Source of the DNA: Clostridia bacterium
GTDB lineage: Bacteria > Bacillota > Clostridia > Oscillospirales > QAMX01
Direction: 5' to 3'
Length of the DNA: 5,513 bases
Assembly (NCBI GenBank): GCA_017547975.1
Contig: JAFYNU010000171.1
Span: 1-5,513, forward strand
Shown here: positions 1-5,513 of the stretch, one piece after another
Layout: each line of letters begins with the position of its first letter
Numbering within the stretch: the stretch's first letter is position 1
The notes under the pieces: model-generated
Database searches by the model: none
Told to the model about the DNA's origin: nothing
The model's input: only the letters and a program-made list of their open reading frames with translations
Translations under genes and position numbers: made by a program

Positions 1-506
1 CACCCATCCAGGGGCGGGAAGGGAATCAGATTGAATACCCCAAGACCCAGGTTGGTCACCGCCGCATACCCAAACAGATCGGTCAGAACCAGGAGTACGG
101 TGGAAAAGGCGGTGTCCCCAAACTTCATATAGTTGGCACTGTAAGCCACCGAAAAGGCCACTGCCCCCAGGAGCAGGAAAAAGGCAAGAATCAGATTGCT
201 CACCGGCCCTGCCAGGGAGGTGAGAACCACGTCCCGCCGGGGCTTTTTGAACTTGCGCACGTTTACCACCACCGGCTTGGCCCAGCCAACCCGGAAAAAG
301 AGCAGTATCACAAGTCCAAACAGATCCACGTGCCGGAGAGGGTTCATGGAAATGCGCCCCGAGGTTTTGGCGGTGTCATCCCCCAGAAGGTATGCCATCC
401 AGCCGTGAGCCGACTCGTGCACCGTAATGGCCAGAATAACCCCCGGCAGGCTGAGAAGCAGGAGGGTCAGGGTGCCGGTGGGGTCGCTTGCAAATCCGCT
501 GAGCAT
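1..506 (-). CDS. Site-2 protease-like M50 family membrane metalloprotease (3' end outside window)
   Basis: Partial gene; 168 complete codons are visible, and I translated it by hand because it runs off the window. Product start: MLSGFASDPTGTLTLLLL. It is a predicted zinc-dependent intramembrane protease. The zinc motif HESAH (30-34) lies in the first hydrophobic helix (about 13-36), followed by the family-typical MNPLRHVDLFG (54-64). Hydrophobic segments follow at about 62-76, 98-124 and 136-161. The last visible residues, NLIPFPPLDG (159-168), supply the third zinc ligand Asp167. No PDZ domain lies between the motifs, placing it with the short, PDZ-less S2P-like group rather than RseP/RasP. 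That group usually has about 200-230 residues, so perhaps 40-60 are missing. The ATG lies 3 nt after the FAH stop and in the same frame, so no earlier start is possible; no Shine-Dalgarno sequence is evident. Substrate unknown. Confidence 0.92.
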   Translation of the reverse strand, partial: MLSGFASDPTGTLTLLLLSLPGVILAITVHESAHGWMAYLLGDDTAKTSGRISMNPLRHVDLFGLVILLFFRVGWAKPVVVNVRKFKKPRRDVVLTSLAGPVSNLILAFFLLLGAVAFSVAYSANYMKFGDTAFSTVLLVLTDLFGYAAVTNLGLGVFNLIPFPPLDG

Positions 507-509
507 GGT

Positions 510-1271
510 TTACAGAATGGTGGTGCGCAGGGTGCCGATGCCCTCACCAACCACTTCCACCACGTCGCCGGGGACCATGGGGCCCACGTTCACCGGGGTA
601 CCGCAGGTAAACACGTCACCGGGCAGCAGGGTGATGTAACGGGTCACGTATTCGATCAGGCTGGGAATGTCCCACATCATCAGTTCGGTGTTGCCGTCCT
701 GGACCTTTTTGCCGTTGAGATAGGTCTGGATGCCGATCTTGTTGTGCACAAGACCGCTGGTCACGAAGGGTCCCACAGGGGCGGATCCATCCAGACCCTT
801 GCCCCGGGTCCACTGGCTGTCGGCATACTGAATGTCCCGGGCGGTGATGTCGTTGAGGCAGGTGTAGCCCAGAATGTAGTCCAGGGCTTCTTCCTTTTTC
901 ACGTTCTTGGCCTTTTTGCCAATAACCACGGCGATTTCCCCTTCGTAATCGAAACGATTGGTGAAATCGGGCTTTTCCACCGAGCCATCCGGGTCGGTGA
1001 GGGCGGTGGTGGGCTTCAGGAAGATCAGGGGTTCTTTGGGAACTTCACTGTTGAATTCCAGAATATGCTCGTAGTAGTTTCTACCAATGGCCACGATCTT
1101 GGTGGCGTCGCAGGGGCAGGCCAGGGCCACGTCGGCAAGCTTGACACTGCCGCCGTCGGGGAGAATTTCGTCGTAGGGTGCTTTGGTCAGGGTCTTGATG
1201 ATATCCCCTTCCACAATACCCCATTGGGTTTCGGTTTTTTCAGGATTGGTGTAAAATTTGCAGAATTTCAT
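510..1271 (-). CDS. Fumarylacetoacetate hydrolase (FAH) family protein
   Basis: Predicted cytoplasmic metal-dependent enzyme of the FAH superfamily, whose members hydrolyse or decarboxylate acylpyruvates and related 2-oxo acids (fumarylpyruvate/acylpyruvate hydrolases, oxaloacetate decarboxylases, HpcE-type isomerases). The 253 residues fit the short single-domain FAHD1-like branch. Visible are the entry motif IGRNYYEH (62-69), the metal-ligand set Glu110/Glu112 (DYEGEIAVVIGK) and Asp141 (NDITARD), the active-site loop QWTRGKGLDGSAPVGP (153-168), LNGKKVQ (185-191), LLPGDVFTCGTP (215-226) and a family-typical end VVGEGIGTLRTTIL. The catalytic residues recognisable by eye are present. The N-terminal about 50 residues are the usual small strand-rich cap. 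It starts 17 nt after engB and ends 3 nt before the M50 gene, so it is co-transcribed with protein-homeostasis genes that share no obvious substrate. Family is sure; the exact reaction is not determinable. Confidence 0.93.
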   Translation of the reverse strand: MKFCKFYTNPEKTETQWGIVEGDIIKTLTKAPYDEILPDGGSVKLADVALACPCDATKIVAIGRNYYEHILEFNSEVPKEPLIFLKPTTALTDPDGSVEKPDFTNRFDYEGEIAVVIGKKAKNVKKEEALDYILGYTCLNDITARDIQYADSQWTRGKGLDGSAPVGPFVTSGLVHNKIGIQTYLNGKKVQDGNTELMMWDIPSLIEYVTRYITLLPGDVFTCGTPVNVGPMVPGDVVEVVGEGIGTLRTTIL

Positions 1272-1278
1272 AATGGTA

Positions 1279-1285
1279 TCCCTCT
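1279..1285 (-). promoter_or_regulatory. Ribosome binding site of the FAH-family gene
   Basis: AGAGGGA sits in the 17-nt gap after engB, with 7 nt between it and the ATG at 1271. This supports the chosen start and independent translation initiation of the FAH gene within the operon. Confidence 0.75.
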
Positions 1286-1288
1286 ATT

Positions 1289-1879
1289 TCATTTATTTTT
1301 TTCAAAGGTGCAGATCAGGCGGAACAGCTCGTCCCGGCCCATGCGCTTTTCCGCCGAATAGAGCAGAACCGATTCCTCCCCCACCCCAAGGGTGGTTGCC
1401 ACCCGGGTGCGGGCTTCGTCCAATTCGCTCTTTTTCAGCTTGTCGCACTTGTTGGCCACAATGGCCACCGGCGTACCGGTTTCCCGGAAGTATTCCAGCA
1501 TGTTCTGGTCCAGTTCCCCCGGTTCGTGCCGGGCGTCCACAATCAGGACCCCCAGGGCAATATTCTGTTCCCGGGCGAAATAACCCTCGATCAAGCGGGC
1601 CCAGCGCTTCTTTTCCTCAAAGGAAACCTTGGCGTAGCCGTAACCCGGCAGGTCCACCCAGAGTTCCTTCCCTTCCGCATCAAAATAGTTGACGTGGATA
1701 GTTTTGCCGGGTGTCTTGCCCACCCGGGCCAGGTTTTTCTGGTTGGCAAGGCTGTTGATTACCGAGGATTTGCCCACGTTGGACTTTCCGGCAAACACCA
1801 CCTGGGGCAGGTCGCTTTCCACAAAGCCGTGGATATCCGCCGCCGAGGTGATGAAGGTGATTTTATTGGTATTGATCAT
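1289..1879 (-). CDS. engB: Ribosome biogenesis GTP-binding protein EngB/YsxC (YihA)
   Basis: Small TRAFAC-class GTPase needed for late assembly of the 50S ribosomal subunit, essential in B. subtilis and E. coli. The 196 residues match the family's usual size of about 195-210. G motifs in order are: G1 GKSNVGKS (31-38), G2 Thr60 in TPGKT, G3 DLPGYGYA (76-83, with the GYGYA signature of EngB), G4 NKCD (143-146) and G5 SAEKRMG (175-181). G4 is the generic NKxD rather than the TKxD found in the E. coli and B. subtilis proteins; both bind guanine, so activity should be intact. The start lies 2 nt after the lon stop with a good Shine-Dalgarno sequence. lon followed by ysxC is the gene order known from Bacillus. 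The stop is TGA, and the next gene follows after 17 nt. Identification is secure. Confidence 0.97.
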   Translation of the reverse strand: MINTNKITFITSAADIHGFVESDLPQVVFAGKSNVGKSSVINSLANQKNLARVGKTPGKTIHVNYFDAEGKELWVDLPGYGYAKVSFEEKKRWARLIEGYFAREQNIALGVLIVDARHEPGELDQNMLEYFRETGTPVAIVANKCDKLKKSELDEARTRVATTLGVGEESVLLYSAEKRMGRDELFRLICTFEKNK

Positions 1880-1881
1880 GC

Positions 1882-4314
1882 TTATCTTCCTTTCGAGCAG
1901 ACCATGCTTTCTCCCAGGTTGGGCTCCGCCTTGGGCAGGGCAACACCTTCGGGCAGGGTAGCCTCCTCGGTTTTTCCCTCCGCCGGGAGCAGAGCCGTGG
2001 TCAGCACGGTATCCACCGTTTCGGCGGGAACAAAGTGCAGGGCTTCCCGGACCTTGGGATCGATTTCCGCCAGGTCACGGACGTTTTCCTTGGGAATGAT
2101 GACGGTTTTAGCTCCATGGCGCATGGCGGCCATGGTTTTTTCCTTCAACCCGCCGATGGCCAATACCCGGCCCCGGATGGTAACCTCACCGGTCATGGCG
2201 ATATTGGTGGGAACCGGCCGGCCGGTCAGGGCCGAAACCAGGGCGGTGGTAATGGTGATACCCGCGGAGGGGCCGTCCTTGGGAATGGCTCCCTCGGGGA
2301 AATGAATATGAATGTCGTTTTTCTTGTAAAATTCCGGATCAATGCCAAGAGAAACCGCACGGGAGCGCACACAGCTCATGGCGGCGGCGCAGGATTCCTT
2401 CATCACGTCCCCCAGGTTGCCGGTGAGCTCGATCTTACCGCTACCGGGAAGCACGTTGATTTCCACCGGCAGGATTTCCCCGCCAACGGCGGTCCAGGCA
2501 AGTCCGTTGACCATACCCACCTCGGTGGGGTTGGCATCCGGCTTTTCCCGGAACTTTTTGGGTCCCAGGATTTCTTCCATATTTTTATCGGTGAGCCGGA
2601 GGGACTTGGCCTCCCCGGAGGCAATGCGCTTGGCGCACTTGCGGCACAGGGTGGCAAGCTCCCGTTCCAGACTGCGGACCCCCGATTCGTGGGTGTAGGC
2701 ATAGATCAGGGTACGGAGAATATCGTCGGTAAGCTTCAGGTTGGCCGCCTTGAGCCCGTGCTTTTTCAGCTGGCGGGGCAGAAGGTGACGCTTGGCGATT
2801 TCCAGCTTTTCCTCGTCGGTGTAGCTTCCCAGTTCGATCAGCTCCATGCGGTCGAAGAGGGGGCGGGGAATCTGGGATACGTCGTTGGCGGTCATGATGA
2901 AGAGGACGTTAGAAAGATCCACCGGAAGCTCCACGTAGTGGTCCCGGAAGGCGTGATTCTGTTCGGTATCCAAAACCTCCAGCATGGCGCTTGCGGGGTC
3001 ACCCCGGAAGTCGCTGGCCATTTTGTCAATTTCGTCCAGCAGGATCACCGGATTGTTGCTCCCCGCCAGGCGCAGAGCCTGGATGATGCGGCCGGGCATG
3101 GCGCCGATGTAGGTTTTCCGGTGGCCCCGGATATCCGCCTCGTCCCGCATGCCGCCCAGGGATACCCGGGCAAATTTGCGGCCGGTGGCGGTGGCAATGG
3201 CGGTGCCGATGGAGGTTTTACCGGTTCCCGGAGGACCCGCCAGGCAAATGACCTGGCCCTTCAGGTCAGGGTTAAGTTTACGCACCGCAAGGAATTCCAG
3301 GATGCGCTCCTTCACCTTTTCCATGCCGTAGAACATACTTTCCAGGGTCTTTTCGGCGGCTTCCACCGAAATCTCCTCCGGAGTGGACCTGTGCCAGGGC
3401 AGATCGAGACAGGTATCCAGCCAGGTTCTGGCCACCGAGCCTTCGGGATTGTTGATTCCAAGCCGGGCCAGGCGGTTGGCCTCCTTCAGGAGCTTTTCTT
3501 CCGATTCGGCATCCAGCTTGAGAGCCCGGATCTTCCGGCGGTAGTTTTCTGCTTCGGCGGCGGCGTCCTCCCCCTCGTCCAGCTCCGACTGGATGGCACG
3601 GATCTGTTCCCGGAGGTAGTATTCCTTCTGGTTTTTATTGATTCCTTCCTGGGTTTTTTCCTGGATCTCCTTCTCAATGGACAGGATCTCGATTTCGTGG
3701 GCCAGGAAGGCACACATGGCTTCCATTCTGCCGTATGGACGGCGTTCCGACAGGATCTTTTGCCGTTCCTGGTAGGGCATGGGGATGTTTTGGGCAATGA
3801 AGTCGGCCACCTTGCTGTAATCCGACTCGGTTTCCACCATAAAGTTCAGGTCATCCCCCACCTTGGGCGAAAGCTTGGCATAGGTGATCCACCGATCCCG
3901 CAGGACTCTGGCGGCGGCTTCGGTGCGTTCCATCATGCGGGGGTTATGGGTATCGGGGGCGGCGTTGACCCGCACCGAAATGAAGGGCTCGTCGCTGACG
4001 TATTCGTCGATTTCCGCCCGGTAGCTGCCTTCCACCATGGCCCGCATATTGTTGCCGGGGATCTTCAAAAGCTGTTTCACGTAGGAAACGGTGCCGTATT
4101 TATAGATATCGGGCAGGGATGGATCGTCCTCCCGGATGTCCTTCTGGGTCACCAGAAATACCGGCAGATTGTGGGCCATGCAGTGCTCCAGGGCCCGGAT
4201 GGATTTTTCCCGACCCACGTCGAAGTGCATGATCGCACCGGGGAACACCGTCAGTCCCCGCAGGGCCACCGCCGGTATGATTTGATTTTCTTTATAAATG
4301 ATTCGTTTATTCAT
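1882..4314 (-). CDS. lon: ATP-dependent Lon protease (LonA type), complete
   Basis: Cytoplasmic ATP-dependent serine protease that unfolds and degrades misfolded and regulatory proteins as a homohexamer; 810 residues. Domains in order are: N-terminal substrate-binding LON domain (about 10-205, opening IIPAVALRGLTVFPGA), a helical coiled-coil stretch (about 205-285), and an AAA+ module with Walker A GPPGTGKT (360-367), Walker B VILLDEIDK (423-431), sensor-1 Asn477, FDRM arginine (489) and sensor-2-like GVRSLER (545-551). The protease domain (about 595-775) has Ser683 in KDGPSAG and Lys726 in GGLKEK. The Ser-Lys spacing of 43 residues equals that of E. coli Lon (S679/K722). There is no transmembrane segment, which excludes LonB. 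The protein is about 26-36 residues longer than E. coli or B. subtilis LonA because of a C-terminal Ala/Glu/Pro-rich tail (about 777-810). It is the first gene after the promoter at 4401-4373, and its last codons contain the engB ribosome binding site. Confidence 0.98.
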   Translation of the reverse strand: MNKRIIYKENQIIPAVALRGLTVFPGAIMHFDVGREKSIRALEHCMAHNLPVFLVTQKDIREDDPSLPDIYKYGTVSYVKQLLKIPGNNMRAMVEGSYRAEIDEYVSDEPFISVRVNAAPDTHNPRMMERTEAAARVLRDRWITYAKLSPKVGDDLNFMVETESDYSKVADFIAQNIPMPYQERQKILSERRPYGRMEAMCAFLAHEIEILSIEKEIQEKTQEGINKNQKEYYLREQIRAIQSELDEGEDAAAEAENYRRKIRALKLDAESEEKLLKEANRLARLGINNPEGSVARTWLDTCLDLPWHRSTPEEISVEAAEKTLESMFYGMEKVKERILEFLAVRKLNPDLKGQVICLAGPPGTGKTSIGTAIATATGRKFARVSLGGMRDEADIRGHRKTYIGAMPGRIIQALRLAGSNNPVILLDEIDKMASDFRGDPASAMLEVLDTEQNHAFRDHYVELPVDLSNVLFIMTANDVSQIPRPLFDRMELIELGSYTDEEKLEIAKRHLLPRQLKKHGLKAANLKLTDDILRTLIYAYTHESGVRSLERELATLCRKCAKRIASGEAKSLRLTDKNMEEILGPKKFREKPDANPTEVGMVNGLAWTAVGGEILPVEINVLPGSGKIELTGNLGDVMKESCAAAMSCVRSRAVSLGIDPEFYKKNDIHIHFPEGAIPKDGPSAGITITTALVSALTGRPVPTNIAMTGEVTIRGRVLAIGGLKEKTMAAMRHGAKTVIIPKENVRDLAEIDPKVREALHFVPAETVDTVLTTALLPAEGKTEEATLPEGVALPKAEPNLGESMVCSKGR
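1886..1893 (-). promoter_or_regulatory. Ribosome binding site of engB inside the 3' end of lon
   Basis: AAAGGAAG overlaps the last lon codons (Lys-Gly-Arg) with its AAAGG core 9 nt from the engB ATG. Because the site lies within translated lon sequence, ribosomes finishing lon will cover it, which suggests coupled translation of the two genes. Coupling is inferred; the sequence and spacing are seen. Confidence 0.8.
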
Positions 4315-4326
4315 GGATTCGTGTTA

Positions 4327-4331
4327 CCTTT
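4327..4331 (-). promoter_or_regulatory. Ribosome binding site of lon
   Basis: AAAGG lies 12 nt upstream of the lon ATG, slightly further than the usual 6-9 nt. An in-frame TAA at 4326-4324 rules out a more upstream start, and the Met at 4314 precedes the family-typical N-terminal strand, so this start is kept despite the long spacing. Confidence 0.65.
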
Positions 4332-4372
4332 GTGCTGTGAAATCTGGGATTTTCTCTTTTCTTTCCCCATGT

Positions 4373-4401
4373 ATTATACACCATTCTTGTATTCTTGGCA
4401 A
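4373..4401 (-). promoter_or_regulatory. SigmaA/sigma70-type promoter of the lon operon
   Basis: Reading the minus strand, the -35 box TTGCCA (4401-4396, 5 of 6 to consensus) is followed by a 17-bp spacer and a perfect -10 box TATAAT (4378-4373). The predicted start is a G near 4366, giving a leader of about 52 nt before the lon ATG. A/T tracts lie upstream on the plus strand at 4406-4409 and 4417-4421 and could act as a weak UP element. No CtsR heptad repeat (GTCAAA type) or CIRCE element (GAGTGCTAA type) is visible between 4315 and 4510, so the sequence suggests constitutive expression rather than a classical heat-shock repressor. The start site is inferred. Confidence 0.88.
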
Positions 4402-4464
4402 GCCCTTTTCGCCCGCTTTTTACGGGGGCAGAAGGGTTGCCGGATACAAAAACAGGGACAAATG

Positions 4465-4494
4465 AAAAAGCTGTTGCGCCACGCAACAGCTTTT
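4465..4494 (-). terminator. Intrinsic terminator of the aldo/keto reductase gene
   Basis: A perfect 13-bp inverted repeat (4466-4478 with 4482-4494, arm AAAAGCTGTTGCG) encloses a 3-nt loop. On the minus strand it is followed by a run of five T (4469-4465, overlapping the stem base). It begins 16 nt after the reductase stop codon. On the plus strand the trailing T-run is only four bases, part of the stem, and no plus-strand gene enters it, so it is assigned to the minus strand. Confidence 0.92.
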
Positions 4495-4510
4495 GAATGG
4501 GTCACAAATT

Positions 4511-5513
4511 TTACGCAAAGAGTTCGGCGGTCTTTGCCATACGCTCCGCAATCTTCACACCGAAGGGGCAACGGCCTTCGCAGGCCTGACAGCCAATGCA
4601 TTCGTCCGCCTTGTGTGAGAGCAATTCGTAATGGCTTCTGACCGAAGCGGGAACCTCTTCCTGGATGGTGGCCAGATCGTAATATTTATTCACCATGGCA
4701 ATGTCGATTTCCATGGGGCAGGGCATGCAGTGACCGCAATAGGTGCACATGCCGAAATAACTGCGCATGGGAGCGCCGGCCAGGGTCTTTTCGTATTCTT
4801 TTTCCTCGTCGGTGGCGGTTTCGTAAGCCACCGCCTGGTCCACGTGTTCCGGGGTATCGTAGCCCACCAGCACACTGGCCACCGCCGGACGGGTCAGGGC
4901 GTAATGGAGGCACTGCACCGGGGTCAGCGCCACACCGAAGGGGGAGCGCTTGGGGTCGAAGAGACGGCCGCCGGAATAGCCCTTCATGACGGTGATGCCC
5001 ACGTCGTTTTGGAGACAGGCGTCGTACACCTCGGCCCGCTGGGGATGCATGCCGCCCAGGGTGGGATCGTATTCTTCCACGTAGTAGTTATCAATATCCT
5101 CGGTGGGGGGCATCATGTCGTAGGAGGGGTTCAGGGAATAGAGGATCATTTCCACAAAGCCGCTTTCGGCGGCAAGCTTGGCGATGGTGGGATTGTGGGT
5201 ACCAAGGCCGATGTGGCGGATCTTGCCGGAATTTTTCAGTTCCATGACCAGCTCCAGGAAGGGACCTGTCACGATGTTGTTCCAATCCTCCACCTTGTCC
5301 ACAAAGTGGATCATGCCAAGATCAATATAGTCGGTTTCCAGCCGGGTGAGCAGATCCTCAAAGGCTTCACGGGATTTTTCCACGTCCCGGGTGATAACGT
5401 ACTGACCGTTCTGCCAGGTGGATCCCACGTGTCCCTGAATAATCCACTGATCCCGGCGGCCCCGCAGAGCAGCACCCAGGCTGTCCCGGACCTTGGGACT
5501 GGACATCCAGCAG
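4511..5513 (-). CDS. Aldo/keto reductase with C-terminal double [4Fe-4S] motif (5' end outside window)
   Basis: Probable cytoplasmic NAD(P)H-linked oxidoreductase; the substrate cannot be told from sequence. At least 333 residues are visible, ending in TAA at 4513-4511. Numbering from the Met at 5506, the barrel part has the AKR-like segments LGAALRGRRD (11-19), DYIDLGMIHFVD (59-70, probable catalytic His67), GKIRHIGLGTHNP (94-106) and VASVLVGYDTPEHVDQAV (209-226). The C-terminus carries two cysteine motifs, C254/C257/C260/C263-Pro (CTYCGHCMPCP) and C303/C306/C309/C313-Pro (CIGCQACEGRCP), as in ferredoxin-like AKRs of anaerobes. The Met at 5506 is not the start: the frame stays open to the window edge (codons Cys-Trp precede it), and the first beta strands with the catalytic Asp/Tyr region are missing, perhaps 40-50 residues. 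The position of the usual catalytic Lys appears to be His26 (IIQGHVGS). A terminator follows the stop, so this is separate from the lon operon. Family is sure; function is open. Confidence 0.93.
   Translation of the reverse strand, partial: CWMSSPKVRDSLGAALRGRRDQWIIQGHVGSTWQNGQYVITRDVEKSREAFEDLLTRLETDYIDLGMIHFVDKVEDWNNIVTGPFLELVMELKNSGKIRHIGLGTHNPTIAKLAAESGFVEMILYSLNPSYDMMPPTEDIDNYYVEEYDPTLGGMHPQRAEVYDACLQNDVGITVMKGYSGGRLFDPKRSPFGVALTPVQCLHYALTRPAVASVLVGYDTPEHVDQAVAYETATDEEKEYEKTLAGAPMRSYFGMCTYCGHCMPCPMEIDIAMVNKYYDLATIQEEVPASVRSHYELLSHKADECIGCQACEGRCPFGVKIAERMAKTAELFA

Noticed and set aside
330..1361. A 343-codon open frame on the plus strand opposite the FAH and M50 genes
   Set aside because: Antisense-register shadow of two genes that share the same frame; its protein is His/Gly/Val-rich with no family features.
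4411..4429. Possible second hairpin (CCCG / CGGG) upstream of the lon promoter
   Set aside because: Only a 4-bp stem with a 7-nt A/T-rich loop and no following T-run; too weak to call a terminator or attenuator.
4315..4510. Small RNA, riboswitch or short gene in the only intergenic region
   Set aside because: Apart from the terminator, promoter and lon ribosome binding site I see no long conserved-looking structure and no short frame with a convincing ribosome binding site; the leader is too short for a typical riboswitch.
2035..4641. An 868-codon open frame on the plus strand opposite lon
   Set aside because: It lies in exact antisense register with lon, which is unmistakably real with all Lon motifs. 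The long frame is explained by absence of TTA/CTA/TCA codons in lon; its translation shows no recognisable domain, and no promoter or good ribosome binding site was seen.
4511..5506. Met at 5506 as the true start of the aldo/keto reductase
   Set aside because: The frame continues open to the window edge, and the protein from this Met would lack the first strands of the AKR barrel, including the Asp/Tyr catalytic region. The gene is cut by the window.
1..5513. Mobile elements, CRISPR arrays, tRNA/rRNA genes or a defence-type system
   Set aside because: No spaced direct repeats, terminal inverted repeats, transposase or integrase motifs, or tRNA-like cloverleafs were found; almost all of the window is accounted for by conserved genes.

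Overview
This 5.5 kb stretch is a compact, GC-rich (by eye above 50%) bacterial chromosomal segment. All five recognisable genes read on the minus strand, so transcription runs from high to low coordinates. The lonA-engB (lon-ysxC) pair with a 2-nt gap is the arrangement known from Bacillus and other Firmicutes. Together with a double-[4Fe-4S] aldo/keto reductase of the kind common in anaerobes, it suggests an anaerobic member of the Firmicutes, probably a GC-rich Clostridia lineage (Oscillospiraceae/Ruminococcaceae-like). The taxonomic call is inference. Both ends of the window cut through genes.

Layout in transcription order. (1) 5513-4511: an aldo/keto reductase lacking its N-terminus, with two C-terminal four-cysteine iron-sulphur motifs. 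It is closed by a strong intrinsic terminator at 4494-4465. (2) 4464-4315: intergenic DNA holding a near-consensus vegetative promoter (TTGCCA, 17 bp, TATAAT) and an approximately 52-nt leader. (3) 4314-1882: Lon protease, complete. (4) 1879-1289: EngB/YsxC GTPase, complete. (5) 1271-510: fumarylacetoacetate hydrolase (FAH)-family enzyme, complete. (6) 506-1: site-2-protease-like M50 membrane metalloprotease, missing its C-terminus. Gaps in the lon-engB-FAH-M50 run are 2, 17 and 3 nt with no terminator between them, so these four genes very probably form one operon driven by the promoter at 4401-4373.

Functionally, Lon (ATP-dependent protein quality control), EngB (50S ribosome assembly) and the M50 protease (intramembrane proteolysis) are housekeeping or protein-homeostasis functions. 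The FAH enzyme, which probably acts on a small 2-oxo/acylpyruvate-type substrate, is the metabolic outlier. The upstream reductase belongs to a separate transcription unit. I found no mobile element, CRISPR array, tRNA, rRNA or clear novel system. The window looks like ordinary conserved chromosome, and the points worth a second look are modest: a replaced catalytic lysine in the reductase, translational coupling of the M50 gene, and the gene order.
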